Positions 54,126-64,000 of a stretch of DNA of 64,000 nt are shown here, piece after piece. The translations under genes were made by a program, and so were the position numbers. The notes below the pieces were generated by a model. That model was not told the DNA's origin and did no database searches. It saw only the letters and a program-made list of their open reading frames with translations. The DNA comes from Apodemus sylvaticus (taxonomy: Eukaryota > Chordata > Mammalia > Rodentia > Muridae), in the NCBI RefSeq assembly GCF_947179515.1, contig NC_067481.1, positions 20,988,016 to 21,052,015 on the forward strand, in the 5' to 3' direction. How positions within the stretch are numbered: the first letter of the stretch is position 1; every line of letters starts with the position of its first letter.

Positions 54126-54289
54126 GAAAGGCAGTCTGTGGCCTGGTTGAGTGGAGACCTAGTAATATATATTCTACAGAAGTGTGAGCCACGCTCCCAG
54201 ACACTTAGGCTCCTGACACGAGGCCCTCAACTCCAAAATTTTGTGGCCATCAGTCACATAGGGCAATGTCCCCAAGCCCCTGGTATTCT
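54126..54289. other. Unassigned, may be LTR U3
   Basis: Lies directly before the LTR U3 repeats; possibly part of the same element. Confidence 0.3.
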
Positions 54290-54680
54290 GGCTGGACTCC
54301 ACCCCCACAGTCACCAGGCAACAGCCAGGTATGCCCCGCCCCACGGTTACCTGGCAACTGCCAGGAATGACTCGCCCCACGGTTACCTGGCAACTGCCAG
54401 GTAGGCTGGCCCACTCTAAAAGGGGCTGTTTGCCCCCTCCCCTCTCTCTTTACTCACTCTCTTACTTTCTTAGTTTCTTGTCTCTTGTCCCCTTGCTCCC
54501 ACTCTCTCCCTATTCCCTTCCCCCTCTCTCCACATGGCCGTGGCCGGCTTCTATGTCTCTACTTAATCCCTCTCTCTCCTTCTCTATAATAAACCAATGG
54601 GCTGCCTCTTCTCCTCTGGACTCGCCTTGCTGGGGCAATGGAATAGGCCTCCCCCTAAAGAGCCTCTCCTGGAATTCCAG
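54290..54680 (+). mobile_element. LTR with tandem 36-base U3 repeats
   Basis: Same family core as 12840-13255: GTTACCTGGCAACTGCCAGG. The 29-base block starting CGCCCCACGG is identical at 54337-54365 and 54373-54401, with a worn copy before them. The TATA position reads CTCTAAAAGGGG, so it is degraded. AATAAA is at 54588-54593. No primer-binding site follows. Confidence 0.75.
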
Positions 54681-55099
54681 CCATGATCTGCACCAAGTCC
54701 AGCTGCCAGCAGCCGCCAGACCAGACCAAGGACTCGCCCTCGACAACCGCCCAGTGCGTCTCCCCGCCCCCTTTCCCCTTGGGCTCCGGGGCTGACCAAG
54801 GCGCCCCTGGGGCCTCCACTTTGTTCTCAGCTCTTTTGAGATATCCAGCGGCGTCCTGTGATGCCCGAGTGCTAGAACCTGTCCTTCCTGGCCACCGTGA
54901 GCCCCAGGGACCCCTGAGACTGTGCGCTTTCCTCACCACCACCACCCCAGCGGGGTCCAGCAGCCTCTCACAGCCCGATGCCCTTCCCGAGGTGGCCCAT
55001 AGGGTCACGGGGCAGTCTCCCGTGTCCGTCGGTTCAGTGTCTGCGAGCTCTGGCGGGATACAGGTTCCCGAGCCCCTTAATTCTCTACATCCTGCGCCC
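54681..55099. other. GC-rich CpG-bearing tail beyond LTR, origin unclear
   Basis: Open frames of about 144 codons (+, 54683-55117) and 117 codons (-) overlap here. Neither has recognisable motifs, and both are explained by GC richness. It could be retroviral interior or a captured unique segment. Confidence 0.35.
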
Positions 55100-55238
55100 T
55101 ACAGCTCAGAAGTTTAAGAGCACTGACTGCTCTTCCGAAGGTCCTGAGTTCAAATCCTAGCAACCACAGGGTGGATCACAACCATGTCATCCGTAATGAG
55201 ATCTGATGCCTTCTCTTCTGGTGACAGCTACAGTGTAA

Positions 55239-55277
<39 letters not shown>

Positions 55278-55290
55278 ATATCTTTTAAAA
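55100..55290 (+). repeat. B2 SINE with (AATA)n tail
   Basis: 'AAGAGCACTGACTGCTCTTC' to 'GACAGCTACAGTGTAATAAA' and eleven AAAT units at 55238-55280. Confidence 0.95.
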
Positions 55291-55522
55291 AGAAGAGAGA
55301 GATATTACTCAAGATAATCAAAGAGATCATAGAGAAGACAGGGGGAGTCAAAGGGAAGACAGTTAAGAGACCATCAGCAGTGGGCACAGTGTGGGGCCCA
55401 AGGTAAGAAGGGAGGCTGGAGGCAGGAAGCAGGCTCCCCTCTGAAGTCAGGAAGGTGGCATATCACTCCCTGCCCTGCCTGTAGACCCAGCTGCCTCTAG
55501 ATCTGTTGCCTTAAAATCTGTG
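55291..55522. other. Intergenic
   Basis: Purine-rich; nothing recognised. Confidence 0.3.
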
Positions 55523-55702
55523 GTTGGGGGCTCAGTAGGTAAGAGCACCAACTGTTCTTCTGAAGGTCATGAGTTCAAATCCCAACAACCACACGGTGGC
55601 TCACAGCCATCCATAAAAAGATCTGATGCCCTCTTCTGGTGTCTGAAGATAGCTACAGTGTACTTACATATAATAAATAAATTTTTTTTAAAAAAGAAAA
55701 AA
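55523..55702 (+). repeat. B2 SINE
   Basis: 'GGTAAGAGCACCAACTGTTC' to 'GATAGCTACAGTGTACTTAC' with an A/T tail. 'AATCTGTGGTTG' is present on both sides (55515-55526 and 55701-55712), a target-site duplication. Confidence 0.95.
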
Positions 55703-57379
55703 ATCTGTGGTTGTCTGTTACTGTAGTAGTAAGAAATTAATAGAGTGCTTGGGAGGGAAACTGAGTCACAGAAAGCCACAACTGGTGGATCTGGCTTGTT
55801 TATACTTAGGGCTAAAGAAGGACTCTTCTCCTTAGGGTTAGCCCAGGCTATTCCTGGCTTCAGGATGCTCATCCAGACCAGAACACGGAAGACCGTGATC
55901 CCCCTACCTGCCTACCGCTCTCTCTCATCTCCGCTTGGTGTGTAGGGCCTTCTCTGGGCTCCTTGGTCTCTGAGCCCCACCCCAAACCATTCTGGCCTGT
56001 CTCAGGGGAAATCTACCCTGCTCCCCAGGGGTTCTCATTGTTCCTCGTCTCTCCGTCTAAGGAAGCAGGACCCCGTGTCCCAGGCATGTCCCTGCCAGCG
56101 TCTCCTTGGGACTTAGGCTGTGACAGGCCACCTTTTGTGGTCCAGGAAGCCATAATACAGGCCTCTTCTTAATCAAGTCTGCTTTGGGCCTTGTAGAATC
56201 TTTTTTCCTTTGCTGGGTTCTTGGGGATAGTAATAATACTTAGGAAGGCCCAGGGGGCGGGGCTTCTTGATGTCTGGCCACTGGGCATGCCTAGGCCACC
56301 TGGCGGTTCCAAGCACACACTCCTAGGCCCACATCTCCAATCAGTCTGCTCCACTGTGCCCCAGAACCTGGAGCCTCACGAGCTCCCTTGTGCATCATAC
56401 ACACTGTATTTGTGTACTATAGGAAGGCTATCCGGGAGCCTGGAATATATCCCGACGTCAGGCTGTCCTGGACTGACCCCCTACTTCTCCAGCCTCTTGG
56501 CTGTAGGACTGTTACACAAACTTTCCAGGCCTTGGTCATTCTCTTTGGTGACCTGGGAGGCTCTCATGCACACGTGGTAGAGATCTAGTCGGTTAGTGTA
56601 CGGCATGTCATCCATACAGTCATGTGCTATGTGTCTTATGCATATCACCCATGGCTCCAACATCTTAGGAGCCCCACCCCCGGGCCTCATTTTAAACCCA
56701 CTGTGGACCCCTGAAAGTGTCAGGAAATTTACACCCCCTCACCTGCAGCCTCTATCAATGGCTTTTGGGTGTGATCACTCTGGAGTGTGACTCCACACTG
56801 GGTCCTGAGCTCCTGCCCACCACATGAGTGGTGGCCTCTCTCTTCCCGCCTCCCACTACCTCCTACTTCTGGGTTGACAAGAATCCAGCCAGACAACCAC
56901 AACCCCTTGATTCCTTTCTCAGGCCGGATTTTGGGGCCCTAGTGCAGACAGCGGGCTGGTACGGATTAGGCAAAGCTACCACCGGACCTTAGGCAGCACT
57001 GAGGTTTGAAGGGGTAGGCATGCGACCATGGCTGTCTAAGCAAGCAAGATGGCAGCCCAGAAGACGAGGCTACCACAGCCTCAGAGAAGCCAAACCCCGC
57101 TTCCCATGTATAGGTCCCCAATATCTGCTCGCCCTGCAGAGTTATCTGTATGGCCATCTCCAAGACCCCTAGTCCTAAAATTTTCCAACTACTACCTTAT
57201 CTGCCCCAACTCCCTTTTCCTAATTCAAACACAGAGCAGACCACAGACTCCTTGGATACCCCGGGGTGAATCCTGACTGGCCAAGCCAAGCCCCATCTGG
57301 CTTGGCTTACCCCCCACCCCCACCCACAGCCACATGAATTCTAGTCTCTGGGGACACTGAAGTCACCTCCCAGGAAAAA
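55703..57379. other. Long unique-looking stretch
   Basis: 1.7 kb with no SINE recognised. Contents include an SP1-type GGGGGCGGGGC (56252-56262) and a C-run at 57310-57325. Several 60-120-codon frames lack motifs. No exon supported. Confidence 0.4.
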
Positions 57380-57800
57380 AAAACTCTATGATTTCATCTT
57401 CTATTTAATCTTTATTTCTCCTCATACTTTTTAGAACTTCAAATAATTTCTCATTTGTACTAACTAGGAAGGCATAAATCGTCCCTTTATGTCTAAGGAA
57501 AATCAATTGTTATTTGACATTTTACCTTAATATTCCTGACTTCCTTCGACTGTAATAAAGGTTCCATCTGCCTTTTATTTTACAGGCAATTAGTAAGTCA
57601 CCTTTTAAAAATTTCTCCACATTTTCTGTCAGATGGGTGCTGAGATGGAGAGGGAATGCTGTTTTATGAGACTGAACTCTCGGGATAGAGGGGATTTATC
57701 TGTAGCCTCCGAGGTACCAACACTCATTAACGGGTTTTATTGATTCGGAGGCTTTTTAACCCTTAGCAATAATACAGGTGTCACCTGCCTGTGGCAGTTG
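57380..57800. promoter_or_regulatory. AT-rich developmental-type enhancer candidate
   Basis: Repeat-free. Homeodomain/PBX-type motifs occur throughout (AATCAATTGTTATT, CAATTAGTAAG, TTTTATTGATTC), with GGATTTATC and TTTTATGAG. It ends in CAGGTGTCACCTG (57775-57787): two CAGGTG E-boxes head to head with a one-base spacer, which also spells a T-box-like AGGTGTCACC. A GC box (GGGGGCGGGGG, 57806-57816) follows. Confidence 0.42.
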
Positions 57801-58896
57801 GGAGGGGGCGGGGGCTGGGAGAGGTGGACTCTGAACTCTGGGCCCAAGTGAAGAAACAAGAGAGAGAATGTCTAATCCTTGGGAACACTATCACCCACGG
57901 GTGGCGTAACCACAGCGCTGGGTGGACCCCAGTCCACGAACACACCCTAAATTTTTCTAGAAAGAAAATTTGAGATTGAGGCTTTGATTTCTCTCAAATT
58001 TGGGGGCTGGAGGTGAGAGGAGACATAGAACTGAGCCCCACCCCACCCCCTGCTATGGAGTCCGAGCAAGGCCTATTCTTTGGGCCTGAAGACCTGGGCC
58101 TGGGCTGCCTCTGTTGGCTCTAGGATCTTGGGAAGGGCTCTCTAAGGTTCAATTTGCAGGTCTGTGAAGTGGGAAGAAGCAGCTGCCACCTTCCAGGTCT
58201 CATGGCTAATTTCCAAGGCATGTCCAGGGCATTGTCTCTCAGTCGCAGTGTCACCACAGATGTCCCAGTGGTCGCATTATAAAAAAAAAAAAAGTTTGCA
58301 CAGGAACAGCCCAAACTATGACCTGACTGGCCTGGCCCCAGAGGAGGGCTGAGATTCCCGGGCAGGGGCTCCTATGACAGACGCCCTGACATCCGCACAC
58401 CACCCACCTACTGGCTGTGGGTGGAACTGCGGTCTGGGTGTCCTAGAGGGACAGCTCAAGTTCTTCCTGGTAAATGGACCAGGAGAGAATCTCAACTCCA
58501 AGAATTCCTGACCCCTCCCCAGTCCTATATCTCTCAGCCTGAATTTGTCCCAATGACTAACTTCTTTATTCCTATCTTTGGCTCAGATTTCCTCACACAC
58601 AAAGCTAATAGCTGTTTCCTGATTCTTAAATACGTCTCCCATTCAGTCATGAAGCCCCCCCCCCCCCAGGCCAGAAGGTACCAAGGTGTGGTCTTTGCAG
58701 ATGTGCTGGAGAGCGTGGATGTCCCCTGGGGAGGAGGCTGCTGGGTGGGGTTGGCCAGGGAGACCATCCGAGAAGGGCATTTCAGGAAGAGGAGACCAGA
58801 GTGGAGCCACAATTTGCAAGACAGAACGTGAGGGCGCACACACCTGATGGTAATTTCACCTCACCCCAAGCCACCTTGCCAGGGAGACACGGTTGC

Positions 58897-58897
<1 letters not shown>
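57801..58897. other. Intergenic, unique-looking
   Basis: A13 run at 58280-58293 and C-run at 58657-58669. No SINE or exon recognised. Confidence 0.35.

Positions 58898-58931
<34 letters not shown>
58898..58931. repeat. (GT)n microsatellite
   Basis: 17 GT units. Confidence 0.97.
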
Positions 58932-58933
<2 letters not shown>

Positions 58934-58979
58934 TAGGCGTTCTTCCCACAAAGGTGGCTGGTCCTGGCAGGGCTCTCCC

Positions 58980-59170
58980 TGCAGCCAAGGCTGTGGTGAG
59001 ATGGAGATTTACAACGGCCATGGCCTTGGTGACTTAATGGTCAGCAATTGAGCTATTTCATCCCATCAGGCGCTTCTGCCTAGAAATAGCCGCCGAGGTT
59101 CATCCAGGATGGCTCTCAGTCACGAGGGGCTGACCTGTATATCTCCTAAATCATGTTAACACTCAGGACA
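58980..59170. promoter_or_regulatory. Repeat-free block, candidate regulatory element
   Basis: AGCTATTTCATCCC (59051-59064) and GAAATAGCCGCCGAGG (59083-59098) carry the same (A/G)GCTATTT word, in opposite orientations, that recurs in the CpG island at 30.3 kb. GACTTAATGG and GCAATTGAG lie beside them. Confidence 0.35.
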
Positions 59171-59341
59171 AGCCCCTGGCTTGTTCTCTGGGCGGTATCT
59201 TTTACCACCGAATGGCCTCTCTCTTCTTGTAAGAAACTTTCGTGGGCCAGAGGGGCGTCAGGATGCAGAGCACTGGCATGAGGTCAGCTGTGGTGTGGCA
59301 TGTCTTGGACCTATCTACCCACCTACACAGAACTGTAAAGT
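59171..59341. other. Unique sequence
   Basis: Nothing recognised. Confidence 0.3.
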
Positions 59342-59440
59342 TCCCTCTTCCTCCTCCCCCTCCTCCTCCCCCTCCTCCTCCCCTTCTCCTCCTCCTCCCC
59401 CTCTTTCTCCTCCTCCTCCCCCTCCTCCTCCCTTTCTTAG
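59342..59440. repeat. (CCT)n/(CTC)n pyrimidine array
   Basis: About 100 bases of almost only C and T. Long Ser/Pro/Leu or Gly/Glu frames over it are artefacts. Confidence 0.95.
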
Positions 59441-59855
59441 TCCCCTCATCCAGCTGCTCCCTTCATTCCTACAGCCTGGGGTGGGGGTGCCGGAGCACCC
59501 TTGCTCAGCAGCAGGGATGAAGGTGATCCAGGGGAATTCAATCCCTGTATAAAACTCTCCAGAGGTCCCAGAAAAAACTGTCACTAGCCTGTGTGTCCTT
59601 TGAACCCTCCTCTAAATACAAGTGTGGGGCCTCTTTCTCACGCCTTCCTGGGCATCCCAGGAAAAATGAGATGCCTGGTGAGAGTGGAATGTCCCGTTCT
59701 AGAGACCGACCGACTGACAAAAACAATCTGCCTCCAGCACAGACCCTGATCTGGCTCAGTCCTGGCCTGTGGTGGGTGACTCTGGTACCCGCCTTCCCTG
59801 TGCACTCACCTGCCATTCCTGGGGTAGGTCCCCAGACCTGATCCCTGAATCGGGG

Positions 59856-59905
<50 letters not shown>

Positions 59906-60209
59906 GCCCTGTCCCATTCTCTCCTCCAGGTCCCAATTCACCACAGTCTGGTCATTCTTTCTCTTTCTTCCTTACATAGCCTGCTGGTCTGTTACAAGCT
60001 GAGCTCAAATCAGTAGCAGCGGAAGTCAGCTGGACACCCTCAGGTTTGAGGGTGGGTGTGTGGGGGTCACATGTCTCCCAGTACACACTGTTAAACTCAC
60101 CGCAAAGGTAGGGCTTTGAGCTCTCCCAAGGTCGTACTCTTAGTGACAAAGCAGCCCTTCGAGTTTTCCCCCGTAGATTCTCACGCCCGTGAGTGTGGGT
60201 CCGCGGAAT
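59441..60209. other. Intergenic with (AC)n
   Basis: (AC)21 at 59862-59903. The rest is unique-looking. Confidence 0.4.
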
Positions 60210-60211
60210 CT

Positions 60212-60256
60212 GAGGTAGCTAGAGTAGCTGAGGTAGCTAGAGTAGCTGGGGTAGCT
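60212..60256. repeat. 18-base minisatellite
   Basis: GAGGTAGCTAGAGTAGCT at 60212-60229 repeats exactly at 60230-60247, then a partial copy. Each unit is itself two 9-base halves. Confidence 0.9.
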
Positions 60257-60309
60257 GAGTGAACGGTAATGGCACCAGAGGCCCGGCGAGGATGTCATAC
60301 TAATCTTGA

Positions 60310-60324
60310 ACAGCAGGGGGCACC
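60310..60324 (+). promoter_or_regulatory. CTCF-like motif, forward
   Basis: ACAGCAGGGGGCACC matches CCASYAGRKGGCRSY at 14 of 15 positions, in non-repeat DNA. Confidence 0.55.
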
Positions 60325-60409
60325 AATGAGCCACAGAGGTCCCAGCAGGAAGAATCTCAGCCTGAGCCAAACCAGGTGAAAGCTGTAGTGGGAAGCGAGA
60401 GCACGGCTT

Positions 60410-60438
60410 ATTTCTTTTTCTTTTTTTTTTTTAAGGGT

Positions 60439-60489
<51 letters not shown>

Positions 60490-60657
60490 TTATATGTAAG
60501 TACACTGTATTTGTCTTCATATACCCCAGAAGAGGGCATCAGATCTCATTACAGGTGGTTGTGAGCCACCATGTGGTTATGGGTTGCTGGGATTTGAACT
60601 CAGGACCTTCAGAAGAGCAGTCAGGGTTCTTAACCGCTGAGCCATCTCTCCAGTCCC
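60410..60657 (-). repeat. B2 SINE with (TTTA)n tail
   Basis: T-run, (TTTA)n at 60435-60492, then a reverse B2 ending 'CCGCTGAGCCATCTCTCCAG'. Confidence 0.95.
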
Positions 60658-61144
60658 ACGGTTTATTTTTTACAAACTACCAAAGCCTGTGGGCATTCAG
60701 GGCAAAGCTCTACCCAGGCGTTGGTTCCTTTTGCATTGGGAAACTGGGCTTGGCTTACATAGCCAGGGCTGCCCTCAGTCCCCATGGCTGATTTTAGGCT
60801 TGCTCCTAGAAGGGGCTTTGGGGTTGGCTCTCAGCTGTGGTCCCAGTTCCACGCAGGAATATCGAAGCTTCGGATGCCTTGGTCTCCTCAATTGGGAAAC
60901 TAAGAATAGTGGACCCAGGGCTCATCAAGAGGCAGGGTCTTTCCCAAAAAGCTAAAAACCAACCAAGCAAACAACAAAAACCCAAAGGAAACCATACCTA
61001 CAGTACTGCCCACAGTAGCCAAAGTGTCAAGGACAGCCACCTTGCAGACACTAGCGATGTCTGGTGGATCCAGAATTCAGAAGTATCTCTGACGGACCGT
61101 GTGGAAAAGAGCTGAAAGCTATACACCCAGCTTCTTCTTCTATT
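60658..61144. other. Intergenic, unique-looking
   Basis: Nothing recognised. Confidence 0.3.
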
Positions 61145-61324
61145 TTGTTTTGTTTTGTTCTATTTTGTTTTGTTTTGTTTTGTTTTTGAGACAGGGTTTC
61201 TCTGTGTAGCCCTGGCTGTCCTGGAACTCACTCTGTAGACCAGGCTGGCCTCAAACTCAGAAATCTGCCTGCCTGTGCCTCCCAAGTGCTGGGATTAAGG
61301 GTGTGCGCCACCACCGCCCGGCTC
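61145..61324 (-). repeat. B1 SINE with (TTTTG)n tail
   Basis: TTTTG units, then a reverse near-consensus B1 ending 'GCGCCACCACCGCCCGGC'. Confidence 0.97.
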
Positions 61325-61329
61325 TTCTA

Positions 61330-61558
61330 TTTTTTTAAAAATTAGATTTATTCATTTTATATTATGTGTGAATACTTTGCCTGCGAGTACATATGTATAT
61401 AGACCACGTGTGCCCTTGGTATCCATGAAGGTCAGAAGAGGGCATCAAATACCCTGGAACTGGGGTCAGCCATGGTTTAAGCCACCATGTGGGTTAATCT
61501 GGGTCTTCTGCAAAAGCAACAGGATCTCTTAACCACCCAAGTTGCCGCTCCAGCCCAT
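61330..61558 (-). repeat. B3 SINE
   Basis: 'GGTCAGAAGAGGGCATCAAA', 'CCCTGGAACTGGGGTCAGCC', right end 'GCCGCTCCAGCCC'. Confidence 0.8.
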
Positions 61559-62174
61559 ATTCAGATTCTTTAGAAAAATAAACTCATCAAATCAAAGTCT
61601 GTTAGCCGTGGTTGGGATCCAGGTGCAGCAGAGATGGGGGCCTCCACTGTGGGGCCTCCCTCAGATCTCTAAAGCTTGTGGTCTTTCTCCCTTGGCTTTC
61701 TTCACATTGCTGAAACTCTCCTGTGCTGAATGGTACTCCGTTCCCTCCACTGTCAAAGCCACAATTCATAGGCAGATGATCAGACTCCAAAGTCAATGGA
61801 CTTTGAAGACACTTGGGACTCAGAAGTAGCTGCTGTAGTAGTCTCCTTTAGCAGAGGGAACATATAAGCCTTTGGGTCACCCCAGGTGCCCCCACTTGGC
61901 CCCTAGATGACCTCCCCACCTCCAAGGTGGCACCAGGCTGTCTTGCCCATCCCTGGAAAGCAGCAGCACGGTGACTCTGATGACCTTGAACTTCTATGAT
62001 GAGTGTTGCTTTTGGCTTCTATATAGTTCCTCGGGTCATCGACGTGCTAATGGCCATGCTCAGGTTGGGGGTTACCAGGACTTTGGGACGTCCAGGTGAC
62101 ATGGGGCTTGACCAAGCCAGTAAGGGGCCAAGTCAGATCTTGATGTTTCTCACAGTGCGTCAAGAAAGAAAGGT
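61559..62174. other. Intergenic, unique-looking
   Basis: No repeat or exon supported. A weaker CTCF-like CCAAGGTGGCACC is at 61922-61934. Confidence 0.35.
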
Positions 62175-62444
62175 GGCAGGCTGGAGAGATGGCTCAGTGG
62201 TTAAGAGCGCTGTCTGCTCTTCCAGAGGCCCTGAGTTCAAATCCCAGCAACCATAGGGTGGCTCACAACCATTTGTAACGGGATCTGATGTCCTCTTCTG
62301 GGGTGTCTGAAGACAGCTACAGTGTACTCACATACATACACAAAAGTAAATAAATCTTTAAAACAAAAAACAACAACAAAAAAGAAGGGAGGGAAGGAAG
62401 GAAGGAAGGAAGGAAGAAAGAAGGAAGAAGGAAGGAAGGAAGGA

Positions 62445-62507
<63 letters not shown>

Positions 62508-62508
62508 G
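62175..62508 (+). repeat. B2 SINE with (GGAA)n/(GAAA)n tail
   Basis: Near-consensus B2 ('GGCTGGAGAGATGGCTCAGT') to 62362. Then purine arrays: GGAA 62392-62445, GAAA 62446-62508. Confidence 0.97.
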
Positions 62509-62629
62509 TGGCTCCCACCTGTTACCTCAGCCCTCCAGAGACTGGGGCAGGAGGATTCCCACCAGTTCAAGGCCAGCCTGGGCTACACAGTAAGTTCTAA
62601 ATTAAAGAAGGGAGGGAGGACAGAAGTGT

Positions 62630-62662
<33 letters not shown>
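62509..62662 (+). repeat. B1/ID-like SINE and (GT)n
   Basis: 'CCACCAGTTCAAGGCCAGCC' and 'TGGGCTACACAGTAAGTTCT', then (GT)n 62628-62660 and CAGA units. Confidence 0.8.
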
Positions 62663-63284
62663 CAGACAGACAGACAGACCGAGATAGAGAGACAGAGGCA
62701 GAGACAGAAAGACAGAGGGACAAAGAGGAAAACAGTAAGATGTCTTAAAGGCCACTGCCTGGAGACCCACCAGTCAAGACAGCTTTCCTGGGGGGGGGGG
62801 GGGAGGGTCTCTGTGCCTGCAGCTCTTCCTTCTACCCTGTGACTGCTCCGATTCAGTGATCTCCGCAGTGACAACACTGAACCACCCAACTGCTGGCCCA
62901 GATGAGAGTGTGCCCTCCTGCTTGGATTTATGAGACCCTAGACCTGCAGGGCGCTGTGACAGTGACTCACAGAGACCTATTGAACCCATAGCCACGGCAG
63001 CACAGTTCCCCAGGGAGCTGTGGAAGGAGGCAGCCTGTCCAGGGACTCTCCCTCTGTCCAGTTTGCTCCCCTCCCGAGACTGCAGCCCAGCCCAGCCCAC
63101 CCCAGGACACTTCTCTCAAATGCCTTCTCCCGCCTCCCCATACAAGGCTGGCCCTCCCCAGCCCTCACTGTGGCAGCCCAGCTCCCAATGTAGATGCCAT
63201 CGCCCTTCTTCCCAAAGTCCTGTGGGACCCCAAAACGAGCATTCTGTCACTTGTCTCTTTGTGGTCCTTTCTGTGCTCTCTGCT
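62663..63284. other. Intergenic with G14 run
   Basis: G-run at 62790-62803. Otherwise unique-looking. Confidence 0.35.
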
Positions 63285-63561
63285 TTTACACACACACACA
63301 CACAAAAAAAAAAATACACACAGAGACATACACAGAGACACACACATACAGACATACACATATATACATACCTACACACACAAACATACACACACATATA
63401 TGCACATGCATACACTCACACACACATACACATATGCACATACATACATACACTCACACACACATACATATACTCACATATACACACATACACACATACA
63501 CTCACATACACACATACATGCATACACTCACATACCTATGCATACACACACACACACACAG
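63285..63561. repeat. Degenerate (CA)n/(CATA)n array
   Basis: About 275 bases of CA, TACA and CACATA units with an A11 run at 63304-63314. The 185-codon His/Thr-rich frame over it is an artefact. Confidence 0.97.
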
Positions 63562-64000
63562 CTTTCCTCCCCCTGGGGACTCCCTTGCTTCCCAGTTCCA
63601 TCACCAGGCCTGCGCAGGCCAGCCTAGAAGAGGACCATGTCCCCCTGAACAACAGCCCCCCACCCACACCTTTTCCTGTAGAGCTGGCTGGGCTCCCAAA
63701 GCAGATCCCATACTATGGAGCATACAGCTGGCATGCCCAGAGTCACTCTGAGAGAACCTCAGGTGGCCTGTCCTTCCTGCAGTCCCCTTCTCTCACCTTG
63801 TCTCAGAAGCAACTTGGAATGTCAGCCTGCAGAGAATGCCCCTCACTTTCCTCTGTCCGGACTGTTACCTTCATGGCTACTGATGAGCTATTATTATTCT
63901 ACAAGGCCCACAGAGACACCTCACAGAGAGCCCCCCACGTGTTTTACCAGTATCATCTGCCTGAAGGCTCAGATCAGAGACATTTAGAAACTCTCTCAAG
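63562..64000. other. Intergenic to the right edge
   Basis: Unique-looking; no repeat, exon or promoter signal that I can support. Confidence 0.35.

Noticed and set aside
63194..63751. 185-codon + frame rich in His/Thr
   Set aside because: A translation of a CA/CATA array.

Overview
This window is vertebrate nuclear DNA from a rodent, almost certainly house mouse. It is full of mouse-type SINEs (B1, B2, B3 and B4 on both strands), rodent LTR fragments and long (CA)n, (GAAA)n and (GATA)n arrays. It has no bacterial-style gene packing. The only protein-coding sequence I can support is the last exon of Sost (sclerostin) at 396-817 on the + strand. The left edge lies in Sost intron 1, and the 3'UTR runs to a polyadenylation signal at 2203-2208.

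Everything from about 2.23 kb to 64 kb is intergenic. I found no further convincing coding exon, tRNA gene or other RNA gene. From established gene order (Dusp3 - Sost - Meox1 - Etv4) this should be the Sost-Meox1 interval, which matches the segment lost in human van Buchem disease. That interval holds the distal bone enhancer ECR5. My best ECR5 candidate is the repeat-free block at about 47.43-47.88 kb, which has a perfect MEF2 site (CTATAAATAG, 47486-47495).

Other repeat-poor blocks that look like cis-regulatory DNA are: 15.84-16.61 kb; an orphan CpG island at 30.2-30.56 kb with three GGCTATTT octamers; a homeodomain-rich block at 39.08-39.31 kb; a HOX-like block at 53.28-53.65 kb; an AT-rich block with a paired E-box at 57.38-57.80 kb; and 58.98-59.17 kb. 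Three strong CTCF-like 15-mers were found by eye (40420-40434 +, 49416-49430 -, 60310-60324 +). The first two point towards each other and bracket the ECR5 candidate.

The 9.9-14.0 kb region is a rearranged endogenous retrovirus. It has an LTR with TATA box and AATAAA, followed by a primer-binding site complementary to tRNA-His, inverted LTR arms, and later B1 insertions. Related LTRs sit at 22.97-23.16 kb (-) and 54.29-54.68 kb (+). All retroviral remnants are non-coding or broken.

In functional terms, the window shows one secreted Wnt antagonist's final exon followed by a long, repeat-invaded regulatory interval. Conserved-looking islands in it probably act on Sost, and at the far end perhaps on Meox1. 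Repeat family names are by eye without a library, so subfamily assignments are approximate.
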